A stretch of 64,000 nt of DNA from an uncultured Pseudoflavonifractor sp. (GCF_944387805.1 NZ_CALXGI010000002.1:1-64000); one strand, 5' to 3'; positions 48,230-59,470 are shown, counted from the first letter of the stretch. Notes: a model not told the origin generated them from the letters alone. Made by a program: numbers and translations.

Positions 48230-49879
48230 TTAGGACTTCTTTCTTTTTTTATGCTTTTTCTCGTTTTTATCTTTTTCTGCACGCTGCCCTGCGTCATTCA
48301 ATTTGGCACGAAGCTCTTGAGGCAAAAATGTCATTTTATCGATCTGAAAGAAAACTCCTTTTTCATTAGTGTCGGTAGCATTGACACGCATCTTTTTACT
48401 ATATTCTATATAGTCTAAGTCCAGCTTTTTCACTTCTTCATATAGCCATGTTCCACCATTAACTCCGCCAAAATTATTTAAAAGCGTCTTAAAATGTTCT
48501 GTCGAAAACCGAATATAATAAATACCTGAAGGTGGATTTTTTTGAGGACGTAGCCAAATATCGCCCCACATGCCTACCTTGTAGTTTTTTTCGGATATAT
48601 AAAACTTATCTGGGAAGCCTTCTTTCAAAATTTTAAATAGCGTACTTTCAAATTTTTCCTTTACCCTATTCTCGGCCTCTATCTCCTCTTGTACCGCAAA
48701 ATCAGAAGTGCTAATTATTTCACAGCCTGGGAGCAGCACAGTAAACCACTCATTTTCTAGTTTATTTACCTTAGACTGGTCTAAATCCTGTCCCCTTACA
48801 CAAGATTTTAGGAACAGATGAAGGGCCAGCAACTGTAAGGAAACATGGTACCTTTCCACTGTGTTTATTTTGGTATTACTGTTCTGATTATGGGAGTCGA
48901 TCATTGCATCATATCTGGAGAACTCAGACTGAAGCATTGTTTCCCATTGATTCTTCTGGTCGGCTTTGTATACATAGCGGGCATAACGTACCACAGAGAA
49001 TCGCACATCATCCAAATCCCACTGGCAGTCAGACTTTGCCAAGTCCTTACCCTTGATTTCTACCGGCGTAATCACCACTGACTTGTTAGATGCCCTCTTG
49101 TTAGATGCTCCATAGATTACTATGCTTACCCACTTATTCATTAGTTGCAGAATTTTACTATCATTTCCGCGCAAAAACCAACCGTAAACCATCAGAGTAG
49201 TGTCCCGGTATTGAGGTAACATCCGCTCATTATATCCTTGAAGCTTTAAAAAAGCTCGGTCTGTAATCTTTATATCGCTAGCCTTTCTGGGGAGGACAGG
49301 AGTGTATTTACACTTCATTGTCGGACCGCTCCTAATGTATCCAAACAAAGTATTATCGGTAGTATCCAGTGCCAAGGAACGAATAACACGCTCCAGCACC
49401 TCCCCTGCAAATGGAGCTGGCTTTACTATTATGATGGGAGCACGTCGCTGTAATTGAGATAAATATTGCATATATTTTTTAGAAGATACATGTGCGCAGT
49501 ACCCAGCCAGAACAGATGCCACTAAGCGCAACATTTCCCTCTTGGCATCCGGAGTTTCCCCGCAGGAGTTCAGAAGAGCAAGCATTGCGTCAAGTCCGTT
49601 CCTCTCCTGATAATCTTTTTGCTCATACGGATAATTCTGTTTGACACAGTAGAGCCCTCCTAGAATATCGATTTTCTTCTTTCTAACAGGTGTCGCTTCT
49701 CTGCCAGGCTGACAATCGAATTGCTTTTTATACTCTTTATAACGCTTTATAACTGCTTTCCTAGTCGTGTAGACGTCCTGCTCCAACCATCCTTTTTTGT
49801 CCTCTTGCTTCACCGCATACCCCCGGGCGCCATTGTCATACTTCCAGGTATAGACGGTTACTTTTTTGTTCTCCTCCAC
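48230..49879 (-). CDS. Uncharacterised 549-residue protein near the right element end
   Basis: The GTG at 49879 lies seven bases after GGAGGTG, which decides this start. The N-terminus (KVTVYTWKYDNGARGYAVKQED and VYTTRKAVIKRYKEYKKQF) resembles the arm-type DNA-binding start of tyrosine recombinases, but no catalytic set (R-HxxR-Y) is visible. The middle (DKSVVIT-like SNKSVVITPVEIKGKD) and the Lys-rich end (EKDKNEKKHKKRKKS) point to nucleic-acid binding. It carries TGPS-free soluble sequence with no membrane parts. It may be a DUF927-like or element maintenance protein; I do not recognise it. Confidence 0.65.
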   Translation of the reverse strand: MEENKKVTVYTWKYDNGARGYAVKQEDKKGWLEQDVYTTRKAVIKRYKEYKKQFDCQPGREATPVRKKKIDILGGLYCVKQNYPYEQKDYQERNGLDAMLALLNSCGETPDAKREMLRLVASVLAGYCAHVSSKKYMQYLSQLQRRAPIIIVKPAPFAGEVLERVIRSLALDTTDNTLFGYIRSGPTMKCKYTPVLPRKASDIKITDRAFLKLQGYNERMLPQYRDTTLMVYGWFLRGNDSKILQLMNKWVSIVIYGASNKRASNKSVVITPVEIKGKDLAKSDCQWDLDDVRFSVVRYARYVYKADQKNQWETMLQSEFSRYDAMIDSHNQNSNTKINTVERYHVSLQLLALHLFLKSCVRGQDLDQSKVNKLENEWFTVLLPGCEIISTSDFAVQEEIEAENRVKEKFESTLFKILKEGFPDKFYISEKNYKVGMWGDIWLRPQKNPPSGIYYIRFSTEHFKTLLNNFGGVNGGTWLYEEVKKLDLDYIEYSKKMRVNATDTNEKGVFFQIDKMTFLPQELRAKLNDAGQRAEKDKNEKKHKKRKKS

Positions 49880-50120
49880 AAACTTGCACCTCCAGGTAGC
49901 TTTCAAATATTAACATAATTCTTTGTTCTGATGTCTGTTCTACGAAGAGAACACGTATATAAGTTGTATTTTATCTGATAATTCTACTCATTTCAACTTT
50001 GATTACATGTATTTTCAAAAATTAAACTTGTGCGTGATAAAGTCTTTATGTCATATATTTCCATTATGGATGATTTCTCGCTGTTAGTCTTTGCGCCAGT
50101 TGGGAGACCGTACTTTTACT

Positions 50121-51518
50121 CTAATAGGAGTTTGTCATCACTATGAGCTTTTTTAAATTGCCTCGCTTGGCGATCGATTTTCTTTGTAAAAGGAGACGGT
50201 TCCCTTTGGGGAATCGTCTCCTTTTCACATTCAGATCAGCACCGCCCACTCCACTTGTAACATCTTCCCGTTTTGTGGACTTTGCAGTTCTAAACTTCTT
50301 TTTGTTCCATATAATATGGATACTTGGGGCGCTGGCTTTCAGGCGCACGCCGTACCGTCCTCCCTGCCTGACAATCTCCGGCTCCTCCAGTTTGAGTTCA
50401 TCTGTACCAGGCACCACAATGCCGTACCCGGTCTCTTTCACCTCACGAAGGGCGTCCGCTACCTTATCGTACTCCCGCTTGACTCCGGACAGCTCGGTAA
50501 GGAGTCCCATCAGGTCTCCGTCATCATGGATGGTGAAACCAGACTGCTGGGAGATGGTGTCATAGAAAAGCCCTCTGGGCAGCTCCAGGGAAGCCGAGGC
50601 AAGGCCAGTGCCCAGGCTGATGGTATTGACCTTGGCAGAGGACACATTCTCGCACTGACCAATCGCAGAGACTGCCCGCTCCACATCTCGAATCCTCCGC
50701 ATTCCCTCTGCCGCTGAGCGAATCGCAGTGTACAGCCCACTCTTGATGGGGTGTCCATAGGGCAGTGCATCTACCCAAGATGGCAGGAACAGGTCCAACT
50801 CCTTCACCGGGAACTCATAGAGTACACCTTTGATGATGCTGGTAACTGCGTTCTCGTCCAGTTCCAGACAGTTGACGCAGATACAGGTGACATCGTACCG
50901 GGATGACAGATCAGCCTGGATTGCCTTGGCCCGCTCCGAGCCGGGTTCCGCCGAGTTGAGTACCACCAGGAAGGGCTTCCCAAGCTCCTTCAGTTCGGTA
51001 ATCACTCTCTCCTCCGCCTCCAGATAGTCTTCTCTGGGGATATCGGTGATGGTGCCATCGGTGGTGACTACAATGCCGATAGTGGAGTGTTCGGCGATGA
51101 CCTTCCGGGTGCCAATCTCGGCGGCCTCAGACATAGGGATCTCGTGGTCAAACCAGGGAGTGGTCACCATGCGCGGGGATGCGTCCTCCAGCGACCCTAC
51201 CGCGCCGGGCACCATATACCCCACGCAGTCAATCAGCCGCACGGAGAAGGCTGCCCCGTCCTCCATGGCAATTTCCACCGCCTCCTCAGGGACGAACTTG
51301 GGCTCTGCCGTCATAATGGTCCGGCCTGAGCCGCTCTGAGGCAGCTCATCTCTTGCACGCTCCCGTCGGTAGACATTCTCAATGTTGGGGATGACCAAGG
51401 TCTCCATAAAACGTTTGATAAAGGTGGATTTTCCCGTCCTGACCGGCCCCACCACGCCGATATAGATATCGCCCTCCGTGCGCAGCGCAATATCCTCATA
51501 AATCTTACGGTGTTCCAC
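50121..51518 (-). CDS. spoIVA: spoIVA, 5' segment (401 codons plus element-encoded tail)
   Basis: GTG 51518 follows AAGGAGG at seven bases. Residues 1-401 are SpoIVA: GVVGPVRTGKSTFIKRFME with Walker A Lys30 (as in B. subtilis), ELPQSGSGRTIMTAEPKFVPEEA, VRLIDCVGYMVPGA and TTDGTITDIPREDYLEAEERV, then RYGVRLKASAPSIH. From 50315 the frame enters the element and adds about 64 foreign, basic residues (IIWNKKKFRTAKS...). SpoIVA is the ATPase that polymerises into the basement layer of the spore coat. The missing 91 codons lie at 19344-19622. The present product lacks the membrane/SpoVM-contact end. Confidence 0.95.
   Translation of the reverse strand: MEHRKIYEDIALRTEGDIYIGVVGPVRTGKSTFIKRFMETLVIPNIENVYRRERARDELPQSGSGRTIMTAEPKFVPEEAVEIAMEDGAAFSVRLIDCVGYMVPGAVGSLEDASPRMVTTPWFDHEIPMSEAAEIGTRKVIAEHSTIGIVVTTDGTITDIPREDYLEAEERVITELKELGKPFLVVLNSAEPGSERAKAIQADLSSRYDVTCICVNCLELDENAVTSIIKGVLYEFPVKELDLFLPSWVDALPYGHPIKSGLYTAIRSAAEGMRRIRDVERAVSAIGQCENVSSAKVNTISLGTGLASASLELPRGLFYDTISQQSGFTIHDDGDLMGLLTELSGVKREYDKVADALREVKETGYGIVVPGTDELKLEEPEIVRQGGRYGVRLKASAPSIHIIWNKKKFRTAKSTKREDVTSGVGGADLNVKRRRFPKGNRLLLQRKSIAKRGNLKKLIVMTNSY
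50186..50226. terminator. Terminator just inside the element next to spoIVA
   Basis: AAAAGGAGACG (about 50188-50198) and CGTCTCCTTTT form an 11-bp stem with inner pairing. Both strands end in T-runs. It should stop spoIVA transcription about 90-130 bases after the junction when the element is present. Confidence 0.82.
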
Positions 51519-51576
51519 TTCAACTCCTCCTTGCGGACGATTCAGGCATGGGCGAGCAAGCCTGGCTTTCCCTATA

Positions 51577-51607
51577 TAGGTATGGGGATAAGCCATAGTT
51601 TATGACA
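51577..51607 (-). promoter_or_regulatory. SigE-like promoter of spoIVA
   Basis: On the minus strand GTCATAAA (51600-51607), 14 bases, CATACCTAT (51577-51585). This fits the mother-cell SigE consensus and lies about 60 bases before the GTG. Confidence 0.78.
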
Positions 51608-51647
51608 GCGAAATCCCCGCTCTGGACAAGCCCTTATACAGAACAAC

Positions 51648-51676
51648 ACCCCCTCCACATAGCCGGAGGGGGTGCA
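51648..51676 (-). terminator. Terminator of sipL
   Basis: A GC-rich stem CACCCCCTCC / GGAGGGGGTG around 51648-51674 lies just after the sipL stop. Confidence 0.8.
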
Positions 51677-51687
51677 TTTTATCCTAT

Positions 51688-53205
51688 TCAGCGTCGCCGG
51701 GGAATAAGCAGAAGCCGGCCAGTCAGCTCCGCGCCGCTCTCCAGCTCGTTGGCCTGGAGAATATCGTCCATAGTGGTGCGATAGGCCTTGGCGATGTCCC
51801 ACAGCCGCTCATGGCTTACTACACGCAGAACAATCGACGGCGCGTCCTCCCCGGCCTCCGCCTCCCCTACCTGCACATCTGATACAGCAGAGATCTGCCG
51901 GGTACTCTGGGCCAGATAGGAGAAATCCACGTCAAATCGGACCTCAATGCCTCCGCTGGTGGGGGTAGCGTAGATCTCACCCGCGCATCGGCAGACACAG
52001 GAGCAGCTGCTCCCCTCGGGCAGCTCCAGCTGACAGGGCACAGAGACCTGCCTGGACACCGCATAGACCTCGTTATCTTCGGTGGTATATACCACCGTAA
52101 GCATCGTCTCGGCGGTGAGTGTGAGCCGCTCCGCCTCTCTGAGCTGGGTTACCTGCCCGATACTCACCCTGGCGTCAGACACCAGCTTAGCCATAGCTCC
52201 AGTCTCCACGATCTCCCGTGCAGTCTGCCGTCGAACGCTCCGATCCAGCATGCTGTGGAATATGAAGGGCTGGAATTCCGGCGTCAGCTCACACGAGACG
52301 CCGTACAAATCCGTCAGCAGCTCCACCTTCCGCCGCTCCCACACTACCGCCTGGGCCAGCAGCCCCATAGATACCGAAATCGTCCGACCGTCTCCCGGGC
52401 TCAGGGTACAGGCCAGATCTGTCAAAAGGACTTCCAGATCGCAGTCCGCTTCCTCCCCTGCCCCTGAGACTTCCATAATCTGAGAAAATGGGAGCTCATA
52501 GTCTGCCGTGCATAACGTGTTATCTCCCGCCCGATAGCCGAGGTGAAGCACTGCCGCCCCCTTAAAAATCAGCTTATTGCCGATGATTTTGGACTCGCTG
52601 CATACCAGATCCGCTCGGCACTTGAGCAGTTCCTCTGCCTCTGGGCGGCTGCCGGAGATGGTCAGGTCATCAGAGAATGTAAAAGGTTTTTCCTGCATAC
52701 AGACCGCAATGTAAGTATCCTGGGTTTCTTTCAACTGTTCTACCACCATGCCGGACTCCCACTCTGCACCAGAACAAAGGCTGTGCTCCACCTTGGCGTA
52801 CACCCGCAGGTCAATGGCCAAATTGACCCGCACCACCACTTTTCTGGGGTTGATAATCCGTGTGTCCGCCGTCTGTACTCTGGGGACTGCCACAACAGAG
52901 CAGCCGGGCGTGATGCCGGGGCCGTCCGCAGTACAGAAAAATGGAATGTTGGCCTCAATACGGCGCAGGCCGCTCTCCCCTTCTGGCAGATAGAGCACGG
53001 AGCAGCGGGCGGTACCGGTCACCTCCGCCCTTCCCTCCTGGGTTCCCTTGTCCTTAACACACACCAGTCCGGCAGTATCCACAATGCGGAGAATATCGGG
53101 ACAGGCGTCCGGGACAATCATCTCCATGGTCTCCTCATGGAACACTGTGGTCTCCAGCACAGTGTCATAGCAGCTTAGGCAGTTTCGGTTTAATGTCAGC
53201 TCCAT
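51688..53205 (-). CDS. sipL: SipL-like spore coat morphogenetic protein (DUF3794 + LysM)
   Basis: This 505-residue protein has an N-terminal SipL/SPOCS-type region (ETMEMIVPDACPDILRIVDT), a second related region after about 160 (DTYIAVCMQEKPFTFSDDL) and a third near 310. It ends in LysM (VVSHERLWDIAKAYRTTMDDI, LTGRLLLIPRRR). In Clostridioides difficile SipL binds SpoIVA through its LysM domain and is needed for coat attachment; that is established knowledge. Its place directly upstream of spoIVA supports the name. AAGGAGTGG precedes the ATG. Transcription starts from a SigE-like promoter at 53254-53283. Confidence 0.9.
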   Translation of the reverse strand: MELTLNRNCLSCYDTVLETTVFHEETMEMIVPDACPDILRIVDTAGLVCVKDKGTQEGRAEVTGTARCSVLYLPEGESGLRRIEANIPFFCTADGPGITPGCSVVAVPRVQTADTRIINPRKVVVRVNLAIDLRVYAKVEHSLCSGAEWESGMVVEQLKETQDTYIAVCMQEKPFTFSDDLTISGSRPEAEELLKCRADLVCSESKIIGNKLIFKGAAVLHLGYRAGDNTLCTADYELPFSQIMEVSGAGEEADCDLEVLLTDLACTLSPGDGRTISVSMGLLAQAVVWERRKVELLTDLYGVSCELTPEFQPFIFHSMLDRSVRRQTAREIVETGAMAKLVSDARVSIGQVTQLREAERLTLTAETMLTVVYTTEDNEVYAVSRQVSVPCQLELPEGSSCSCVCRCAGEIYATPTSGGIEVRFDVDFSYLAQSTRQISAVSDVQVGEAEAGEDAPSIVLRVVSHERLWDIAKAYRTTMDDILQANELESGAELTGRLLLIPRRR

Positions 53206-53253
53206 TGCATTCCACTCCTTGTCGGGGCGTTCCCGCCCATTTCATGCTGTGAA

Positions 53254-53283
53254 ATTCTATGTACAAGGAGTGAGCAATATGTC
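53254..53283 (-). promoter_or_regulatory. SigE-like promoter of sipL
   Basis: On the minus strand GACATATT (53276-53283), 14 bases, CATAGAAT (53254-53261). It agrees well with the SigE consensus and overlaps the spoVM stop codon. Confidence 0.8.
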
Positions 53284-53353
53284 AGCGCAGGCCAAAAATG
53301 GCTCTCAGAATACCGCGAAGCGCCTTTGGGGATCGTACCACAACAATTTTCAT
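53282..53353 (-). CDS. spoVM: SpoVM, 23-residue spore membrane-curvature peptide
   Basis: ATG 53353 follows GGAGGG. The peptide MKIVVVRSPKALRGILRAI ends FGLR. It is an amphipathic helix with Pro9 in the same place as in B. subtilis SpoVM, and similar to clostridial versions I recall. SpoVM reads the positive curvature of the forespore membrane and anchors SpoIVA there. Its position beside sipL and spoIVA makes the call strong. It is too short for most gene finders. Confidence 0.88.
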   Translation of the reverse strand: MKIVVVRSPKALRGILRAIFGLR

Positions 53354-53366
53354 CTAAATACCCTCC

Positions 53367-53528
53367 TCACCGTGACTCATGGTTTCGCTGTTCCAGCCAG
53401 GTACAGCCCCAGAAGCCCAGGGCAGCTCCAGCGGCCAGCATCAGAACGCTTCCGGGAAAGATTAGTACAGCTGCGCCCAGCGTGCAGGCTGCAGCAGTCT
53501 TTACCGTTCGCTTGCTGGGCAGACGCAT
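53367..53528 (-). CDS. Small membrane protein upstream of spoVM (53 aa)
   Basis: A GGAAGGAGG site precedes ATG 53528. The 53-residue product has a basic start (RLPSKRTVKTAAACTL), one hydrophobic helix (GAAVLIFPGSVLMLAAGAALGFWGC) and a charged end (LEQRNHESR). It lies 13 bases before spoVM and is probably in one transcript with it. No family is recognised, but a sporulation role is likely by context. Confidence 0.7.
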   Translation of the reverse strand: MRLPSKRTVKTAAACTLGAAVLIFPGSVLMLAAGAALGFWGCTWLEQRNHESR

Positions 53529-53675
53529 CCGTGCGCCTCCTTCCTAATTAATCCGGGCTGTGCCGTTCAGCTTCGGTCTCCTGACGGAGCACACCCAAGC
53601 CAGTATACGTGTTGGAGATAAAAGTGGTGCAGAAAAGTGTCTTGATGCTGAAAGCTGTATAGTAGGAGAAAAATT

Positions 53676-53701
53676 GCGGCCAGCTCACATGAGCCGGCCG
53701 C
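53676..53701 (-). terminator. Terminator of ligA
   Basis: GCGGCC/GGCCGC and GCTCA/TGAGC stems (one mismatch) with ATTTTT following on the minus strand, 25 bases after the ligA stop. Confidence 0.75.
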
Positions 53702-53725
53702 TGCCGCTTGTTCTTCTCTCTGCAC

Positions 53726-56336
<2,611 letters not shown>

Positions 56337-56414
56337 TCCACCCCTTCTTTCTACCTGGTTTGACACCATTCTATCACAAAAAAGGGGCCGGTTTCCTGCG
56401 CTTTTCTTACAATC

Positions 56415-57104
56415 TCAGCCGTTTTGCCCCGAGAGGCTCAGATAGGTATCCGGCACCTCACCCACCAGCACAGTCTCCGCAACACAGACCTGTGCGCTGA
56501 CTTGAGTGTTCATTGACCCGCCTGGTATCAGTAGGGTTAAAGAAACAGTCAAATCCAGCATAATCTGGTGGTGTGTCTGGTTGATACCTGCTGCTGCAAA
56601 TACATGCTCAAATACTGCCTCTGCATCGCCCACCGAGCGAATCCGCACAGGGAGCAAAGGCCCCTTCTCCGCCAGTGCAGCAAAGGGCAATAGATTTCCC
56701 AGCGGAATGCCCAGCGTCCCGGTATCCAAAGTATCAATCTGAGAGATAACCGCGCCAAGCAGCTCTGTCCGCAGGCGATTCATCTCAGCTGAATTACTGG
56801 TAAAAGCAGTGATGCGGCCGCTGTTGTCAGTTCGGAATGTGATGATATCATCATAGGCCACCGCTTCCTGGGCCATGGTTTTGCTGATTTCCCTCTCTAT
56901 AATACCCGTGACAATATTTTTTACCCGGCTTTCCGCCATAGCGGCAATGGCAGGCCGTGCCTTGCCATCTAAAAAACTGATAAATATCAGCGCCAGTCCC
57001 AGGCCAATGGCAGCGGACAGAAGGAGCTGAATCCCGCTTCCCCGCCGCCTGCCGCGCTGACGGATCCGCCAGCGCGGCCAGAAGTACCGCCGCCATCTCT
57101 CCAT
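56415..57104 (-). CDS. yunB: Sporulation protein YunB
   Basis: ATG 57104 (or GTG 57113) gives about 229 residues. The N-terminus is basic, then one membrane helix (LLLSAAIGLGLALIFISFL), then the YunB domain: ESRVKNIVTGIIEREISKTM, AYDDIITFRTDNSGRI, IPLGNLLPFAALAEKGPLLPVRI and GINQTHHQIMLDLTVSLTLLIPG (in parts). YunB is a SigE-controlled sporulation protein in Bacillus whose role is poorly known. It extends the sporulation cluster 50-57 kb. Confidence 0.92.
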   Translation of the reverse strand: MERWRRYFWPRWRIRQRGRRRGSGIQLLLSAAIGLGLALIFISFLDGKARPAIAAMAESRVKNIVTGIIEREISKTMAQEAVAYDDIITFRTDNSGRITAFTSNSAEMNRLRTELLGAVISQIDTLDTGTLGIPLGNLLPFAALAEKGPLLPVRIRSVGDAEAVFEHVFAAAGINQTHHQIMLDLTVSLTLLIPGGSMNTQVSAQVCVAETVLVGEVPDTYLSLSGQNG

Positions 57105-57162
57105 ACGGGTCACCCCCTATGGAGAGTCTATGCGTGGCATGGCTCGTCTTAAAACGGGAAAT

Positions 57163-58413
57163 TCATCTCTCCTTCAGCAGTTCCTCCACCGCCAGCAGGA
57201 CGCCCGCCTTTCCGCTTTCATAAGTCAGGCCCCCCTGGAGATAGGCTGTATAGGGTTCCCGCATGGGGGCGTCGCAGGACAGCTCAATGGAGGCCCCCTG
57301 AATAAAGGCGCCGGCAGCCATAATAACCTGACAGTCATAGCCCGGCATGTCCCAAGGCTCCGGAGTTACATAGGAGTCCACAGGAGCGCCGAACTGGATG
57401 CCCTTGCAGAACCGTTTGAGAGGCTCAGGACTGCCGAAGTGGATCATCTGGATGATGTCGTGGCGCACAGCATCAGAGGCAGGCTCCGTCTTATAGCCCA
57501 GCAACTCCATCATTCGGGCGGCAAATACCGCCGTTTTGACCGCCTGAGCTGTGGTATGGGGAGCAAGGAAAAGTCCTTGATAGAGACTGCGGTTATTGCC
57601 CAGAGAAGCGCCGCATTCCCGACCGATGCCAGGAGCCGTGAGGCGCATGGCGGCCCCCTCCACCAGGTCACGCCGCCCAGCGATGTACCCGCCCGCAGGG
57701 GCCAGGCCTCCGCCCGGATTCTTGATGAGGGAGCCCACCACCAGGTCAGCGCCGGCCTGAGTGGGTTCTGTGGTCTCCACAAACTCACCATAGCAGTTGT
57801 CTACCAGAATAGCAGCGTCAGGGTTGTTCTGCCGCACCACCGCACACAGTTCACCAATCTCCGCCACTGACAGAGAGGAGCGAGTAGAGTATCCCTTGGA
57901 CCGTTGGATCAACACAGCTTTCACTCTGGGATCCCGCACTGCAGCGGCCAAGCCGGCCTTATCAGGGGCATTGTCAAGCAATTCAACTTGACGGTACTCC
58001 ACGCCGTACTCCATCAGGGAACCGTGTCCCTTGGGCACTACGCCTATAACACCCAGAAGGGTGTCATAGGGCGCTCCCACGGCAGAGACCAGAATATCGC
58101 CCGGCTTCAGCGCGCCGAAGAGCGCACAGGTGATGGCATGCGTGCCATTGACAAATTGAATCCGGACCAGTGCGTCCTCCGTGCCGAAAATATCGGCATA
58201 GATTTCGTCCAGTTTATCCCGGCCCTGGTCGTCATAACCGTAGCCGGTGGTGCCGGCAAAGTAGCCCTCGGCTACCCGGTGCTTCTGAAAGGCGGCAAGT
58301 ACCTTGCGGGTATTCTCCTCAGCAATGGCGTCAATACGGTCAAACTGGGACCGCAGCTCAGCCTGGGCCTGGGCCGCCAGAGAGAGAACCTTGTCACTTA
58401 ACTGTAAAGGCAT
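57163..58413 (-). CDS. PLP-dependent methionine gamma-lyase-family (aluminium-resistance type) protein
   Basis: This 416-residue protein is of the family often annotated aluminium resistance protein: GTTGYGYDDQGRDKLDEIYADIFG near the start, VRIQFVNGTHAITCALFGAL, VDNCYGEFVETTEP and VGSLIKNPGGGLAPAGGYIAG, where the Lys in SLIKNPGGG binds PLP. It has a cystathionine-lyase fold, so C-S lyase activity on a sulfur amino acid is plausible. The true substrate is unknown. It is separated from the M42 genes by 53 bases. Confidence 0.9.
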   Translation of the reverse strand: MPLQLSDKVLSLAAQAQAELRSQFDRIDAIAEENTRKVLAAFQKHRVAEGYFAGTTGYGYDDQGRDKLDEIYADIFGTEDALVRIQFVNGTHAITCALFGALKPGDILVSAVGAPYDTLLGVIGVVPKGHGSLMEYGVEYRQVELLDNAPDKAGLAAAVRDPRVKAVLIQRSKGYSTRSSLSVAEIGELCAVVRQNNPDAAILVDNCYGEFVETTEPTQAGADLVVGSLIKNPGGGLAPAGGYIAGRRDLVEGAAMRLTAPGIGRECGASLGNNRSLYQGLFLAPHTTAQAVKTAVFAARMMELLGYKTEPASDAVRHDIIQMIHFGSPEPLKRFCKGIQFGAPVDSYVTPEPWDMPGYDCQVIMAAGAFIQGASIELSCDAPMREPYTAYLQGGLTYESGKAGVLLAVEELLKER

Positions 58414-58465
58414 TATCTTTTACACATTCCATTCTATCTAAGTTTTTCGGCTGCGAAGGCAAAAA

Positions 58466-59464
58466 TCAATCCTTGTGCTCCGCCTGGGCAAAGGCAGCTG
58501 CCAGGGCGGCACAGGCTTCCACGTCCCGGCGGTCTACCATCTCAGCGGGCGAGTGTACATAGCGGCAGGGGATGGAGATTCCGCCGCTGGGTACGCCCGA
58601 GCGGGTCTGATGGATGGCACCCGCGTCGGTGCCGCCGGCTCGAATTACATCCATCTGGAAGTTGATTCCCTTCTCCTCTGCCAGCTTCTCCATGGTACGG
58701 ACGACCTGAGGATGGCAGATAACTGAGCCGTCCATTACCTTGATGGCCGCTCCCCCGCCAGTCACGCTGCTGCAGGTATGTTTGGGGTTCATCTCGTCAT
58801 CAGCAGGGGTCACATCCACCGCCACGCCGAAGTCGGGGTCAATGCCGAACGCGGCGGTACGGGCTCCGCGGAGGCCCAGCTCCTCCTGAACAGTAAAGAC
58901 AAAGTACAAGTCGTTGTCACTGTCCTTCAGCTGCTCCAGGGCCATCAGCAGCACCACGCAGGAGATACGGTTATCCATATAGGGTGAGACAATGCGGTCG
59001 CCGGCGGCAAAGACAGCCGTGTCATAGACAGCGGTATCCCCCACACGGACCATATGCCTGGCCTCTTCTGCGTCCTTGGCTCCGATATCCAGATACAGGT
59101 CCTCCAGAGTCATGTCTTTGGGCGCCACACTGTTGTCAAGGCAGACTACACCCCGGACACCGCTCTTGAAGCGAACAGGGGTGCCCAGCAGATCGAAGGC
59201 ATGGAGCCCGCCCAGTTTGCCAAATCGGAGAAAACCGTGCTCATCAATGTGGGTGACAATGAAGCCAATGGAGTCCATATGGGCGGCGAACATGATCTTG
59301 GGTCCCTTGCCCTTCCTGCGAACAATCAAGTTCCCCATGGTATCCCGTTTAATTTTGTCAGCATAGGGGGCAGCCAGGGCCTCAATGGCGTCAGCGATGC
59401 CGGATTCATCGCCGGCAGGGCCGTGACAGGCGTTGAGCGCCTGGAGTGTCTTGAGAATATCCAT
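58466..59464 (-). CDS. M42-family metallo-aminopeptidase, copy 3
   Basis: This 332-residue protein has FAAHMDSIGFIVTHID (zinc ligand His, Asp), YMDNRISCVVLL, FTVQEELGLRGARTAAF (catalytic Glu) and VDVTPADDE, then GGTDAGAIHQTRSGVPS with the last zinc ligand. M42 enzymes are tetrahedral aminopeptidases or glutamyl/lysyl peptidases that trim short peptides in the cytosol. It is third in a tandem set with copies at 59471-60502 and 60496-61533. Confidence 0.94.
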   Translation of the reverse strand: MDILKTLQALNACHGPAGDESGIADAIEALAAPYADKIKRDTMGNLIVRRKGKGPKIMFAAHMDSIGFIVTHIDEHGFLRFGKLGGLHAFDLLGTPVRFKSGVRGVVCLDNSVAPKDMTLEDLYLDIGAKDAEEARHMVRVGDTAVYDTAVFAAGDRIVSPYMDNRISCVVLLMALEQLKDSDNDLYFVFTVQEELGLRGARTAAFGIDPDFGVAVDVTPADDEMNPKHTCSSVTGGGAAIKVMDGSVICHPQVVRTMEKLAEEKGINFQMDVIRAGGTDAGAIHQTRSGVPSGGISIPCRYVHSPAEMVDRRDVEACAALAAAFAQAEHKD

Positions 59465-59470
59465 TTTGAT

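Larger units (their letters stand above)
19618..50318. mobile_element. 30.7-kb intervening element inside spoIVA (skin-like)
   Basis: The two spoIVA parts stop matching SpoIVA exactly at a shared CATAT (19618-19622 and 50314-50318, read on the minus strand), with 30,696 bases between equivalent positions. Both copies have the same codon phase. A large serine recombinase lies at the left edge. Such enzymes cut at a 2-bp core within short identity, so a 5-bp match is enough. The cargo has several GC levels, pointing to layered acquisition. I found no relaxase/T4SS set and no phage structural genes. The exact crossover base is unknown. Confidence 0.92.

Noticed and set aside
49880-50120. SigE promoter for the 549-residue gene
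   Set aside because: CATA-like sequences are present but not with the -35 at 16 bases.
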